Shown here: positions 1 to 10,580 of the stretch, in pieces
Numbering within the stretch: position 1 is the first letter of the stretch
Layout of the letters: every line of letters starts with the position of its first letter
Assembly (NCBI GenBank): GCA_021790935.1
Contig: JAJYFL010000004.1
Span: 204,820-268,819 of the forward strand
Direction of reading: 5' to 3'
Origin: a bacterium
Lineage (GTDB): Bacteria > Vulcanimicrobiota > Vulcanimicrobiia > Vulcanimicrobiales > Vulcanimicrobiaceae
Length of the DNA stretch: 64,000 bases
Made by a program: the position numbers and the translations under genes
Notes under the pieces: model-generated
Databases searched by the model: none
The model's input: the letters and a program-made list of their open reading frames with translations, nothing else
Told to the model about the DNA's origin: nothing

Positions 1-1424
<1,424 letters not shown>

Positions 1425-1432
1425 TTAGATTA

Positions 1433-2518
1433 CTAGCCGAGGCCTCGAGGGGCCACCTGTAGGTGGGCGAGCGCAGCGCGCAGGGCGTCGATTCCCTCGC
1501 CCGTCTTGGCGCTGAGGAGCATCGCGCCGGCCGGCAGCGGCGGCTCGCCGTGGGGAGCGTCCGCCTTGTTGAAGGCGACCAGCCGCGGCTTGGCTTCCAG
1601 GCCGAGCTCGCGCAGGGTCGCGTCGACCGCCTCCATCTGCCGGGGCCAATCGGGGTTGCTCGCGTCCACCACGTGCACCAGCAGATCGGCTTCGTCCAGC
1701 TCTTCGAGCGTCGCGCGGAAGGCCGCCACGAGATCCTTCGGGAGGTCGGTGATGAAGCCGACCGTATCGGTCAGGCGAACGTAAGCGCCGGGCGCGAGAT
1801 AGACGCGGCGCATGGTGGTGTCCAGTGTGGCAAACGGCCGATCTGCCACCAAGACGTCGGTTCGGGCGAGCCGGTTCAACAGCGACGACTTGCCGACATT
1901 GGTATAACCGACGAGCGCGACGAGCGGCTCCTGCCGCGGCGCGGCGCGGCGCGTGGCACGCTGCCGGCGAACCTCGTCGAGCTGCCGCCTCAGCACGGAG
2001 ACGCGCTCTTGAATGCGGCGGCGATCGACTTCGAGCCTCGTCTCTCCGGGGCCGCGCGTACCGATACCGCCGCCGAGGCGCGAAAGCTCGGCGTTGACGC
2101 CGATGAGATTCGACTGCCGGTAGCGCAACTGCGCGAGCTCGACCTGCAGTTTGCCCTCGCGGCTGCGTGCGTGCCGCGCGAATACGTCGAGGATCAGCAT
2201 CGTCCGGTCGACGATCGGCAGCGGCACGACGCGTTCGAGGTTCTTGCGCTGGCGCGGGCGCAGATCGTTCAGCACGAGCAGCAGTCCCGCATCGAGCTCC
2301 TTCGCGCGTTCGGCGATCTCGAGCGCCTTGCCGCTTCCGACCAGCGTCGCGGCATCGACGCGCTCGCGCCGTTGAACGATCCGCTCTACCACGTCGGCGC
2401 CTGCAGCTTCGGCGAGCGCCTCGAACTCGAGGAGCTCCGGTTCGATGGGGCGGCGCGGATCTTCGATATCGACGGCGACGACGAGCGCGCGCGGCCGCAG
2501 GGGGCGGGTGCCGTGCAC
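1433..2518 (-). CDS. hflX: Ribosome-associated GTPase HflX
   Basis: HflX splits stalled or hibernating 70S ribosomes. The HflX N-terminal domain carries the family signature GGGIGTRGPGE at about residues 149-159, followed by a coiled linker and a TRAFAC GTPase domain: G1 GYTNVGKS (about 204-211), G3 DTVG (251-254), G4 NKAD (317-320), then a C-terminal SAKTGEG G5 loop. I chose the GTG at 2518, two bases after the btuF stop, because the conserved domain begins directly afterwards (HGTRPLRPRALVV). An upstream ATG at 2557 would overlap btuF by 37 nt. With the GTG start it is 361 residues, slightly short but within the family range. It is probably co-transcribed with btuF. Confidence 0.9.
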   Translation of the reverse strand: MHGTRPLRPRALVVAVDIEDPRRPIEPELLEFEALAEAAGADVVERIVQRRERVDAATLVGSGKALEIAERAKELDAGLLLVLNDLRPRQRKNLERVVPLPIVDRTMLILDVFARHARSREGKLQVELAQLRYRQSNLIGVNAELSRLGGGIGTRGPGETRLEVDRRRIQERVSVLRRQLDEVRRQRATRRAAPRQEPLVALVGYTNVGKSSLLNRLARTDVLVADRPFATLDTTMRRVYLAPGAYVRLTDTVGFITDLPKDLVAAFRATLEELDEADLLVHVVDASNPDWPRQMEAVDATLRELGLEAKPRLVAFNKADAPHGEPPLPAGAMLLSAKTGEGIDALRAALAHLQVAPRGLG

Positions 2519-2520
2519 GG

Positions 2521-3378
2521 TTAGCGCGCCAACGGCCGCAGGTGCGCGACCAGCCATGCGATCCCCATGTTGTACTCGGGTCCTGGCTGTTCGAGTATCG
2601 ACGGCCGCTCCACGACGAAGACCCGATGGCGACGAACCGCGCGCAGCGATCTCCACGGTTCGCGATAGAGAACGGCGGGAAGATCCGCCGCCTTCACGGT
2701 GACGATCGCGTCGGGCTGCAATTCGAGAAGGGCCTCAGCGCTGTACTGCCCCCAGGGCGCGGGAAGCGCCGTCACCGCGTTCTCTCCACCGGCTAGCCGA
2801 ATCAGCGTCGACACGTAGGAGCCGGGCCCGGCCGTCCAGATCGGCTCCGACTGCAGCACCACAAAGACGCGCGGCCGGCGGCGAAAGTGCTCGGAGGCTT
2901 GGATGCGGCGCGTCCGGCCGCGCAGGCGCGCGATGAGCCGGCGAGCGCTCTCGCGGTGCCCGCTGAGCGCCCCCAACTCCTCGATGTCGCGGAAGATATC
3001 TAGGTAGGTATCGTCTTTGAAGAAACGCGTAGGAACGCCGGCCTCGCGAAGCGACTGCGTTAGGCGCGCCTGGGCGGCGATTCCAACCACCACATCGGGT
3101 TTCAGCGCGACGATGCGCTCCGCGTCGATGCCGACGGCATCCCCGACGCGCGGCACGTTCTTCGCGCACGGGATGCTCGCGCTGTAGGCGGAGACGCCGA
3201 CGATCTGGCGGCCGGCACCGATCGCGCAGAGATCGGCCGTCAACGAGGGGACGAGCGATACGATACGATGGGCGGTCGCGGGCACGCGCGGTGCGCGGGC
3301 GCCGCTGCAGGCGGCCAACGCCATCGCAGCAGCGGCGACGGCCACGATCCGTAGAGCGAGCGCGGAGTGGTTACGCAA
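2521..3378 (-). CDS. btuF: Cobalamin-binding lipoprotein of a BtuFCD-type importer
   Basis: A 285-residue substrate-binding protein of the class III periplasmic family (helical backbone). The signal peptide ends in lipobox LAAC (Cys24), so it is probably a lipoprotein facing the periplasm. The mature part begins HRIVSLVPSLTADLCAIGAG, the classic BtuF/FepB-like N-lobe, and includes VPRVGD and a long central helix. It is divergent from btuBCD across the riboswitch region and should deliver B12 to BtuC/BtuD. A siderophore or heme specificity is possible for this fold, but the riboswitch-linked btuBCD genes favour cobalamin. Start: ATG at 3378. hflX follows two bases after its stop. Confidence 0.87.
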   Translation of the reverse strand: MRNHSALALRIVAVAAAAMALAACSGARAPRVPATAHRIVSLVPSLTADLCAIGAGRQIVGVSAYSASIPCAKNVPRVGDAVGIDAERIVALKPDVVVGIAAQARLTQSLREAGVPTRFFKDDTYLDIFRDIEELGALSGHRESARRLIARLRGRTRRIQASEHFRRRPRVFVVLQSEPIWTAGPGSYVSTLIRLAGGENAVTALPAPWGQYSAEALLELQPDAIVTVKAADLPAVLYREPWRSLRAVRRHRVFVVERPSILEQPGPEYNMGIAWLVAHLRPLAR

Positions 3379-3384
3379 GGCTTC

Positions 3385-3580
3385 TGGCTGTTCCGGAGAC
3401 CAGGAACGCCGGCCTGCACCTGCGTAAAGAGTCCCTTCGCGTCTGCGCGGGGAAGCCGGTGGGAAACCGGCACGGTCGCGCCACTGTAAGCGGGGAGCCG
3501 CCCGACGTCACTGCCGCAAGAGCGGCGGGAAGACCCGGGCAAACGGGCTATGATCCGCGAGTCAGGACATCCTAGCAGAC
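3385..3580 (+). promoter_or_regulatory. Cobalamin (AdoCbl) riboswitch controlling btuBCD
   Basis: The 240-nt leader of btuB carries the conserved cobalamin-aptamer landmarks in order: a GGGAAGCCGGTGGGAAACCGG segment around 3460-3480, the invariant GCCACTG core at 3480-3486, AAGCGGGGAGC directly after it, and the 3-prime B12-box-like GAGTCAGGACATCC at 3560-3573. It ends about 45 nt before the btuB ribosome-binding site, leaving room for a short expression platform that would hide the Shine-Dalgarno when B12 is bound. The btuF gene runs the other way from 3378, so its promoter must overlap or adjoin the aptamer DNA, but btuF is not downstream of the riboswitch. Confidence 0.92.
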
Positions 3581-3619
3581 GACGTGCATTCCGCCTCGCG
3601 TTCAAGGAAGGATTTGCTT

Positions 3620-5551
3620 GTGACCCTACGCGTCTTCACGCGTGCGCTCTGCGCCGTATTTTTCGTTCTATTAGCCTTCTCAATGGCTGCCGGCACGGTT
3701 GCCGCGCAGCCGGCACCGTCTCCGTCTGCATCCCCCTCGCCGGCACCGCTACGAGAGATCGCCCACGTCTTCACCAGCGACCGCGCGACCGAGAGGCTCG
3801 CGGGCGCGGCCCGAACGACCTACGTCGTGACCAAGCAAGAGATAATCCGCCACGGCTACCAGACCGTTGGGGAGGCCATTGCATCGCTACCGGGCGTGAA
3901 CCTCGTTCGCTACGGCGCCTTCGGCGCTTCGGCGAATTTCGGCATACGTGGTAGTTCGAGCTCGCAGGTGCTCGTGCTCGTCAACGGCATGCCGGTAGCC
4001 GGCGCCGAGATCGATAACGTCGATTTGGAGATCCTCCCAACCAGCGGCGTCGCACGCATCGAGGTCGTCGAGGGGGGCGGCTCGACCCTCTACGGCTCGG
4101 GCTCCATCGGCGGCATCGTCAACATCATCACGACGCCCGGTGCGCGCCGCACCTTCGCTGCCATATCTTCCGGTTCGTTCGACACGCATTCGCTCGACGT
4201 CGAGACCAAGTACGTCTCCTTCGTGCGCACGATCGCGCGCAACGACTTCGCGCTTCCCAACGGCACCACGCGCCCGAACGACGACAGCGAACTAACCGCC
4301 GCACGCTTCACGCTTCATCGCCGGCTCGGCGGAGTCGAAGCGACGTTCGCCGGCGGCATATCGGCTCAGCACCTGGGCGTGCCCGGTCCGGATGGTTACA
4401 TCTCGCCGACCAGCCGCGAAAACACCGTCGACAAGGACGTCCTACTCGCCTTTGCCCGCCGCACGGCGCACGCGGCGTCGACGCTGGATTTTAGCGCAAC
4501 GGCGCTGCAGACCGCCTACACCTGCGACACGCCCGTCGACCCGAGCTGCTTCAACAGTTACCTCGGTGCGGGAGCGCCGCCGTTCGCGCAGCTGCTCTCG
4601 GAGGGCCGCGTGCAAGCGAGCCTGCGCAACGTGGTTTCAAACGGGCGATCGCGCACGATCTACGGCTTCGATCTCGCGCGCGACGTCGCGCGCGTAGACG
4701 ACGGCATCGATCCGCTCGCGATCCATGCGTTCTCGCAGACCGCGGCGTACGTTCAGCAAAATTGGCTGCTCGGGAGCGGCGCGAGCTTCTATGCCGGCGT
4801 GCGCGGCGAACGAGACGGCACCCAAGGCGGCGCGGTCTCGCCTTCGATAGGAGGCATCGTGCGCCTGTCGTCTGCCCTGACGCTCAAGGCCAACGCGGCG
4901 ACCGCCTTCCGCGCGCCGACCGCCGTCGATCTCTACTACCCGGGCTTTAGCAACCCCGCGCTGCAGGACGAGCGCACGCGGGTCGGCGACGTCTCGCTGC
5001 TCGACTCGACGCTGCTTGGCGGGGCGTCGCTGACGTGGTTCGACACGAGCGGAACCAATCTCATCGTCCTCGATGCGAACTACGTTCCGCGCAACGTCGG
5101 CCACGCCTCGATCGCCGGCTTGACGTTCGCCGTGCGCACCGTACCGCTCCACCGCGTCTACGCCGCGTTGAACGTCACCAACCTCTACCGCGCGCAAGAT
5201 CTCGGCACCAATCCGAGCACCGACATCTACGCCGGTCAGCGCCTCCCCGGGCGCGGCCCGGTCTTTGCGAGCAATCTCGAGATCGGTTACATTGGAAAAC
5301 CACGCGCGGCGCTGCACGGCGCGGGCGTAACGATTCATACGTCGGGGCAGCGTGGATACGTCGACCCGACGCAGCCGCTCTTCGATCAGCCGGTAGCTTT
5401 CAGCTCGATCGACGCGTTCGCGCGCTTTCGGCTGGCGCCGAGCATGCTGCTGACGCTGCGGGGGTACGATCTCGGCAACGAACGGTACGGCGAGATCGGC
5501 GGTTATCCGATGCCCGGGCGCTCGTTCGCGCTCGAACTGAGCGATCGGTAG
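3620..5551 (+). CDS. btuB: TonB-dependent outer-membrane cobalamin receptor
   Basis: About 643 residues. The GTG at 3620 is the probable start because a strong AAGGAAGGA sits 7 nt upstream; an ATG at 3584 in frame lies inside the riboswitch leader. A signal peptide (about 30 residues ending VAAQ) precedes a Pro/Ser-rich spacer. A plug domain follows with QTVGEAIASLPGVNL, FGIRGSSSSQVLVLVNGMPV and STLYGSGSIGGIVNIIT, then a beta-barrel with typical FRAPTAVDLYYPGFSNPAL strands. The terminal residue is Arg rather than the usual aromatic. B12 as substrate is inferred from the riboswitch and from btuC/btuD, which start one base downstream. Confidence 0.9.
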   Translation: MTLRVFTRALCAVFFVLLAFSMAAGTVAAQPAPSPSASPSPAPLREIAHVFTSDRATERLAGAARTTYVVTKQEIIRHGYQTVGEAIASLPGVNLVRYGAFGASANFGIRGSSSSQVLVLVNGMPVAGAEIDNVDLEILPTSGVARIEVVEGGGSTLYGSGSIGGIVNIITTPGARRTFAAISSGSFDTHSLDVETKYVSFVRTIARNDFALPNGTTRPNDDSELTAARFTLHRRLGGVEATFAGGISAQHLGVPGPDGYISPTSRENTVDKDVLLAFARRTAHAASTLDFSATALQTAYTCDTPVDPSCFNSYLGAGAPPFAQLLSEGRVQASLRNVVSNGRSRTIYGFDLARDVARVDDGIDPLAIHAFSQTAAYVQQNWLLGSGASFYAGVRGERDGTQGGAVSPSIGGIVRLSSALTLKANAATAFRAPTAVDLYYPGFSNPALQDERTRVGDVSLLDSTLLGGASLTWFDTSGTNLIVLDANYVPRNVGHASIAGLTFAVRTVPLHRVYAALNVTNLYRAQDLGTNPSTDIYAGQRLPGRGPVFASNLEIGYIGKPRAALHGAGVTIHTSGQRGYVDPTQPLFDQPVAFSSIDAFARFRLAPSMLLTLRGYDLGNERYGEIGGYPMPGRSFALELSDR

Positions 5552-5552
5552 C

Positions 5553-6536
5553 GTGGCCGCCCGGCTGGCAGCTCTCGCGCTCGTCGCGCTGCTCGCGATG
5601 CTCGTCGGCCTGCTGGTCGGCGGCGTACCGCTACCGCTCGCAACCGTTCTCGCAGCGCTCGCACACCCGCATACCCTTGGCGATGCGGGTACCATCGTCT
5701 GGGCCATCCGGCTGCCGCGCGTCTGCGTCGCGGCTACGGTCGGTGCGTCGCTGGCGATCTCGGGCGCGCTCCTTCAAGGCATGCTGCGCAACCCAATCGT
5801 CGATCCCTACCTTACCGGCGTGAGCGCGGGCGCGGCCGCGGCGATCGCCATCTGCGTCGTGCTCGGCGTCACGCTTGCGCTGCTTCCCGCGATCGGTTTC
5901 GCGGCCGGAATCGCGACCGCGCTCGTGGTCGCCGCGCTCGCGCGCCGCGGCACCGGCATCGACGTCAATCGCCTGATCCTAGCCGGCATATCACTCTCGG
6001 CGCTCTTCTCCGCCGTCATCGCGATCGTGCTGACGCGGGCACAGGCGAGCGGTTACGCTTCCGCGATCCTCTCGTGGCTCGCCGGATCGATGGCCGGCCG
6101 CGGATGGCACGAGCTCGCTTTCGCGTTGCCGTATGCGCTCGGCGGCCTGCTGCTCGCGCTGCTCGCCGTCCCCGCGCTCAACGCACTGCGTTTGGGCGAC
6201 ACGCGCGCCGCCGCGATCGGCGTCGACGTCGACCGCGCGCAGTGGACGATATTGGCGGCGGCGTCGCTGCTGACCGCCAGCGCCGTCTCGCTCTCCGGCA
6301 TGGTCGGCTTCGTCGGCCTGATCGTGCCGCACATCGCTCGCCGCGTCGTCGGGTCGGACGCGCGGCGGCTCATCGCCGCGTCGGTGCTGCTCGGTGCGGC
6401 GCTGACCGTCCTCGCCGACGCCGCCGCCCGCACGCTCTTCGCACCCGCCGAGCTCCCGGTCGGCGTGCTGCTGGCGTTCATCGGCGTACCGGCGTTTCTC
6501 TATCTCTACCTGCGCGGCGGAAGGCAGTTCGCGTGA
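5553..6536 (+). CDS. btuC: Cobalamin ABC transporter permease (FecCD family)
   Basis: A 327-residue polytopic protein with about nine or ten hydrophobic segments. FecCD/BtuC hallmarks are present: VWAIRLPRVCVAATVGASLAISGALLQ split across helices 2-3, NPIVDPYLTGVSAGAA after it, and GMVGFVGLIVPHIARRVVG late in the protein, the cytoplasmic loop that contacts the ATPase. The GTG start at 5553 lies one base after the btuB stop. The btuD start overlaps its stop as GTGA. It forms the membrane channel for B12 passed on by BtuF. Confidence 0.93.
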   Translation: MAARLAALALVALLAMLVGLLVGGVPLPLATVLAALAHPHTLGDAGTIVWAIRLPRVCVAATVGASLAISGALLQGMLRNPIVDPYLTGVSAGAAAAIAICVVLGVTLALLPAIGFAAGIATALVVAALARRGTGIDVNRLILAGISLSALFSAVIAIVLTRAQASGYASAILSWLAGSMAGRGWHELAFALPYALGGLLLALLAVPALNALRLGDTRAAAIGVDVDRAQWTILAAASLLTASAVSLSGMVGFVGLIVPHIARRVVGSDARRLIAASVLLGAALTVLADAAARTLFAPAELPVGVLLAFIGVPAFLYLYLRGGRQFA

Positions 6537-7327
6537 TCCAGGCGCGCGAGCTGCGCGTGAGAGCCGGCACGCGCACGCTGTTGGAAGGCGTGAACTTCGA
6601 CGTGCGGGAGCGCGAGTTCGTGGCGGTACTCGGGCCCAACGGCGCCGGCAAGACGACGCTGCTGCGCGCGATCGCCGGTACGGGGGACTTCGCAGGCGGC
6701 ACGCTGCGGGTCGGCGGCCGCCCGATCGAATCGCTGGGCGCGAACGAGCGCGCGCGGACGATTGCATACATGGCGAGCGACGACGCGTTCGCCGAGAACA
6801 TGTGCGTGCGCGACGTAGTCGCAATGGGCCGCTACAGCTTCCATCACTGGTGGCAATGGCACGAAGAGCCGCGCGACCGCGAGGCCGTCGATGCGGCGCT
6901 GCGGGCCGTAGGGATGGAACTCTTCGCGGACCGGGCGTTCCCGACGCTCTCGACCGGCGAGCGCCAGCGCATCTGGCTGGCGCTAGGGCTCGCCCAGGAG
7001 GCACCGTTGCTCTTGCTCGACGAGCCTACGAGCCACCTCGATATCCGGGTCGGGCACGAGATCCTCGAACTGCTGCGCCATCGCGTTGCCGCGGGAAAGA
7101 CGGTCGTCTGCGCGCTTCACGATCTCAACGAAGCCGCCGCGTATGCCGACCGCATCATGCTCTTAGGGTGCGGGCGGATGCTCGCCTTCGACCCGCCGGA
7201 ACTACTGCTACGCTCCCCGCTGCTCGAGGATGCGTACGGAATACCGATGGAGGCGGTCGCCGCACCGTCGGGCATCCTGCGCGTCTTTCCGCGCGTCACC
7301 AATCGTCGGAGTCGCTGCTCCTCGTGA
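6533..7327 (+). CDS. btuD: Cobalamin ABC transporter ATP-binding protein
   Basis: 264 residues from a GTG at 6533 that overlaps the btuC stop (GTGA). Walker A is GPNGAGKTT near residues 38-46. A Q-loop-like region follows at MASDDAFAENM, the signature is LSTGERQRIWLALGLAQ, and Walker B is LLLLDEPTSHLD with a downstream H-loop in CALHDLNEAA. This is the FepC/BtuD subfamily of importer ATPases. Its last 32 nt overlap, tail to tail, the 3-prime end of the small secreted-protein gene on the other strand. Confidence 0.92.
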   Translation: MIQARELRVRAGTRTLLEGVNFDVREREFVAVLGPNGAGKTTLLRAIAGTGDFAGGTLRVGGRPIESLGANERARTIAYMASDDAFAENMCVRDVVAMGRYSFHHWWQWHEEPRDREAVDAALRAVGMELFADRAFPTLSTGERQRIWLALGLAQEAPLLLLDEPTSHLDIRVGHEILELLRHRVAAGKTVVCALHDLNEAAAYADRIMLLGCGRMLAFDPPELLLRSPLLEDAYGIPMEAVAAPSGILRVFPRVTNRRSRCSS

Positions 7328-7700
7328 AGATGTCGGAGGACTTCACCCAACCGTAGCGCCCGCGATAGCGCCCGCTGGTGATGCGAATGGCAATCGCGTC
7401 GTCCGTAGCGAAGTGGTATCTTGCATGGACGACCCCCGGCTCGCAGCGCTCCACGACGGCATACGTCCCCGGATGGGCCAGCATCGCATGCGGCATGAGC
7501 GAGGATATCGCGGCAACCGAATCGGCCGAGTACTCGACCAAGCGCAGCTTCGAATCCCAGACGAGTACGTCGGGATCTTCCGCCGGCCCAAAGAGGCGGA
7601 CGTGCTGATCTCGGCTCACGCTGCAGTTCGCGGCTGCCGCGGGCGCGCCGAGCGCGGCCAGCAACCCGAGCGCTAGCGCCGGCAGCAGCAGGTTACGCAT
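7296..7700 (-). CDS. Small secreted protein of unknown function
   Basis: 134 residues from ATG 7700. A clear Sec signal peptide (LLLPALALGLLAALGAPAAAA) precedes a mature domain of about 110 residues with two cysteines (CSVSRDQ and ERCEPG) that may form a disulfide. The tail SGRYRGRYGWVKSSDIF resembles the end of bacterial SH3-like domains, which often close with a GWVKSSDL-type strand; this is a resemblance, not a firm assignment. It overlaps the 3-prime end of the phosphatase gene upstream by 8 nt, so it is likely its operon partner and could be a periplasmic ligand or modulator. Confidence 0.7.
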   Translation of the reverse strand: MRNLLLPALALGLLAALGAPAAAANCSVSRDQHVRLFGPAEDPDVLVWDSKLRLVEYSADSVAAISSLMPHAMLAHPGTYAVVERCEPGVVHARYHFATDDAIAIRITSGRYRGRYGWVKSSDIFTRSSDSDDW

Positions 7701-9120
7701 CGCCACCGTCGGCAGGCGGTTCGATGACGCGGATGACGAGGACGGCGAGATCGTCGCGCAAGGCGTCACCGCTGCGAACGCGCACTTGCGCCACCAAGCC
7801 GTCGGCAAGCAGCTGCGGGTCCCAGCTGCCGCGCTCGATCAAACGCATCGCGCCATCGGCTTCGAGCAACGCGCCGCGCGCATCGCGCGCCTCGGTCAGC
7901 CCGTCGGTTGCCAGCACGATCATGTCACCATCTCCGAGGTTTAGCGTCTTTGTCTCGAACTTCTCCTCCATCACTCCCAGCACCGGGCCCGTAACCGCAA
8001 GCTGCCGCACGCCATCTTGTGCGCGGCGGACGTACGCCACATCGTGCCCCGCACTGGCGTACTCCAAACGCAACGTCTGGGTATCGAGCATCCCGACGAA
8101 CATCGAAACGAACATATACGGATCGTTTACCGTGCGCGGGAACGCCGTATTGAACTCCTGCAGGATGAAACCCGGATCGCTGCGGCGCAGCGCGATGCCG
8201 CGAATCGTGAACTTGATGAAGGCGGTCAGGACGGCGGCATCGACGCCCTTGCCGCTGACGTCGGCGATGAGCAGCAGGGCCATGCGATCGGAGAGCTGGT
8301 AGACGTCGAAGACGTCTCCCCCTACGGCCAAATGGCTACTGGCTGCGCCGTAAGCGCTGCCCACCTTGCAGCGTGGCAGGGGAACGTGTTCGCTGCGGAA
8401 TGCGCGCTGCAACGTTTGCGTCGTCATGCGCTCCTCGTCCAGTTCGCGGTTGAGGCGCGAGCGGTAGACGTTAAACAGTATGGCTAGCAGACCAAACGCG
8501 ACCAGCCAAAACAGGCGCACGTACAGCGATTGGTTGATCTGCTCTTGGGTTTGGCGGCCCACGGCGCGGCTACGGCGGTCGAGCAACGCCTCGATGGCAA
8601 GCGCGTCCTTGGTCTCTTCGTCGAGCAGGATCTTACCGCGCTTGTCGATCTCGCGCGGGTGGAGCCCCGGATGCCGCAGGAGCGGCTGCGCTACTTCCTG
8701 ATGCCAGTCCCGGTGCGCGAGCTCGTAGTCCGCCAGCGCACCTTGCGCCTCTTGGAGGTGTTCGCGGTCGAGTTCGCTCTGCAGCAACCGCACTTTGCTT
8801 TCGAACTCGAGTTTGGACGCCTGATACGCATCCAGGTACGCAGGGTCGTGCGTGATAACGAATTTAGCAATGTAATTCTCCTCGTCGAGCTGCAGTTTGA
8901 GCGTCTCTTCGAGGGTCAGTTGCCCTTGCTGGATTTGCGTCTCGCGCTGGAACGAATCTTTGATCTGCTGGCGCGTCGCAAGCGCTCCGGTGACCGCTAT
9001 CGCGAGCGCGAAGAACAGAATCGCCGTAGCGGTGAGGGTGCCCCTCCCGCGCTGCACCTCTTGGAGTACTCGCGAGCGCAAACGCTTCACGCGCCCATCC
9101 TCGGTATTCGGCCTCGCCAA
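7693..9120 (-). CDS. Membrane-anchored PP2C/SpoIIE-type serine phosphatase with CHASE3-like sensor
   Basis: 475 residues. One membrane helix near 28-48 and another near 203-222 flank a helical extracytoplasmic region of about 150 residues. Its pattern (LTLEETLKLQLDEENYIAKFVITHDPAYLDAY) looks like CHASE3. The cytoplasmic half is a PPM/SpoIIE phosphatase with metal-binding GGDVFDVYQL and LLIADVSGKGVDAAVLTA, then ASAGH, IVLATDGLTEARD and DDLAVLVIRV. Such RsbU-like proteins usually dephosphorylate an anti-sigma antagonist, but no partner kinase or anti-sigma factor is encoded nearby. The start is the TTG at 9120; a GTG a few codons later is an alternative. It is divergent from the hexomutase across 57 bp. 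Confidence 0.85.
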   Translation of the reverse strand: MARPNTEDGRVKRLRSRVLQEVQRGRGTLTATAILFFALAIAVTGALATRQQIKDSFQRETQIQQGQLTLEETLKLQLDEENYIAKFVITHDPAYLDAYQASKLEFESKVRLLQSELDREHLQEAQGALADYELAHRDWHQEVAQPLLRHPGLHPREIDKRGKILLDEETKDALAIEALLDRRSRAVGRQTQEQINQSLYVRLFWLVAFGLLAILFNVYRSRLNRELDEERMTTQTLQRAFRSEHVPLPRCKVGSAYGAASSHLAVGGDVFDVYQLSDRMALLLIADVSGKGVDAAVLTAFIKFTIRGIALRRSDPGFILQEFNTAFPRTVNDPYMFVSMFVGMLDTQTLRLEYASAGHDVAYVRRAQDGVRQLAVTGPVLGVMEEKFETKTLNLGDGDMIVLATDGLTEARDARGALLEADGAMRLIERGSWDPQLLADGLVAQVRVRSGDALRDDLAVLVIRVIEPPADGGDA

Positions 9121-9177
9121 GCCTCAGACACGGCACATATCATAGGGGGAAACAACCAAACCTCCGAAGCGTGCTTT

Positions 9178-10527
9178 ATGCAGACGCAGTTGAATACGGC
9201 TATCTTCAAGAGTTACGACGTCCGCGGGATTTATCCGTCAGAGCTCAACGAGGCCGTGGCGTACCGGATCGGCCGGTGCTTCGTGCCGTTGCTCTCCGCG
9301 AAAACCGTCGCGGTGGGCCGCGACATGCGCCCTTCCGGAACGGCGCTCTTCGAGGCATTTGCCGCAGGCGCGACGCAAGCGGGTGCGGATGTGCTGGACG
9401 TCGGGCTGGTCTCCACCGACGCCCTGTATTTCGCAGTAGGGAACTACGCGCTCGACGGCGGCGTCATGATCACCGCATCGCACAACCCCGCCAAGTACAA
9501 CGGCTTGAAATTCGTGCGCGACCAAGCGCAGGCGATCTCGCTCGAGACGGGCCTCTCGAAGATCCGCGATGAGGTCGCCTCCGGTACGCTTCCACCCAAG
9601 GCCGAGCGGCCCGGCAGGACGATCGCCAAGCATATCCTCGACGATTTTGCGAAGCACTGTCTCTCCTTCATCGATCCCACGCAGATCAAACCGTTCAAAA
9701 TCGCTATCGATGCGGGTAACGGAATGGCCGGCGAAACCGTCCCATACGTCTTCAAACATCTCCCGTGCGAGATCGTCCCGCTCTACTTCCAGCTGGACGG
9801 TAACTTTCCAAACCACCCCGCTAGCCCGATCGAGCCGGAGAACATGGTCGATCTACAAGCTGCCGTGATCGAGCACCGGTGCGATCTTGGCGTTGCGTTC
9901 GACGGAGATGCCGACCGTATGTTCATCGTCGACGAGAAAGGCGCCCTGGTCGACGGCAGCACGGTGACGGCGCTGGTCGCGATCAACGCGCTCGAGCACT
10001 ATCCGGGAAGCCGCATCCTCTATAACCTGATCTGCAGCCGCAGCGTCCCGGAGATCGTCGAAAGGCACGGGGGTACGCCGATTCGCTCGCAAGTCGGGCA
10101 CTCGCTCATCAAGAAAACGATGCGCGAGCTCGACGTCGTCTTCGGCGGCGAGCATAGCGGGCATTTTTACTTCAAGAACAACTGGTACGCGGATTCGGGC
10201 ATGATCGCGCTCATGGCTTGCCTCGAGGTCTTCTCGAAGTCCGGCCAACCGGTGAGCCGGACGATCGCGCCGATCGATACACGCTTTCGGTCCGGCGAGA
10301 TCAACACCGAGGTGGCGGATGCTCGCGCGAAGATGAAGGAGATCGAAGGCTACTACAAGGATGCGCAGATCGATCGCCTCGACGGCGTGACCATCTCGTA
10401 CCCCGATTGGTGGATGAATCTTCGCCCTTCGAATACCGAGCCGCTCCTCCGTTTGAACGTGGAAGGCGATACCAAAGCGCTCATGGAGCGCCATCGCGAC
10501 GAGGCGCTGAACCTGATCCGCAGCTGA
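9178..10527 (+). CDS. manB: Phosphomannomutase/phosphoglucomutase (alpha-D-phosphohexomutase)
   Basis: 449 residues, normal for the bacterial PMM/PGM family that interconverts hexose 1- and 6-phosphates for cell-surface sugar synthesis. Catalytic phosphoserine loop: ITASHNPAKYNGLK (Ser101). Mg loop: DGDADR (242-247). Sugar-specificity loop: GGEHSGHFYFKNNWYADSG (from about 323). Phosphate-binding loop: RPSNTEP (417-423). The GEHSGH loop suits both mannose and glucose phosphates, so the symbol is tentative. The start ATG at 9178 gives the expected KSYDVRGIYP N-terminus. The 57-bp gap to the divergent phosphatase must hold both promoters. Confidence 0.93.
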   Translation: MQTQLNTAIFKSYDVRGIYPSELNEAVAYRIGRCFVPLLSAKTVAVGRDMRPSGTALFEAFAAGATQAGADVLDVGLVSTDALYFAVGNYALDGGVMITASHNPAKYNGLKFVRDQAQAISLETGLSKIRDEVASGTLPPKAERPGRTIAKHILDDFAKHCLSFIDPTQIKPFKIAIDAGNGMAGETVPYVFKHLPCEIVPLYFQLDGNFPNHPASPIEPENMVDLQAAVIEHRCDLGVAFDGDADRMFIVDEKGALVDGSTVTALVAINALEHYPGSRILYNLICSRSVPEIVERHGGTPIRSQVGHSLIKKTMRELDVVFGGEHSGHFYFKNNWYADSGMIALMACLEVFSKSGQPVSRTIAPIDTRFRSGEINTEVADARAKMKEIEGYYKDAQIDRLDGVTISYPDWWMNLRPSNTEPLLRLNVEGDTKALMERHRDEALNLIRS

Positions 10528-10580
10528 TCCATCGGCGATCTCCTTTCGATGAGGAGACCGCATCCGAGCGGCGAAGCAAC

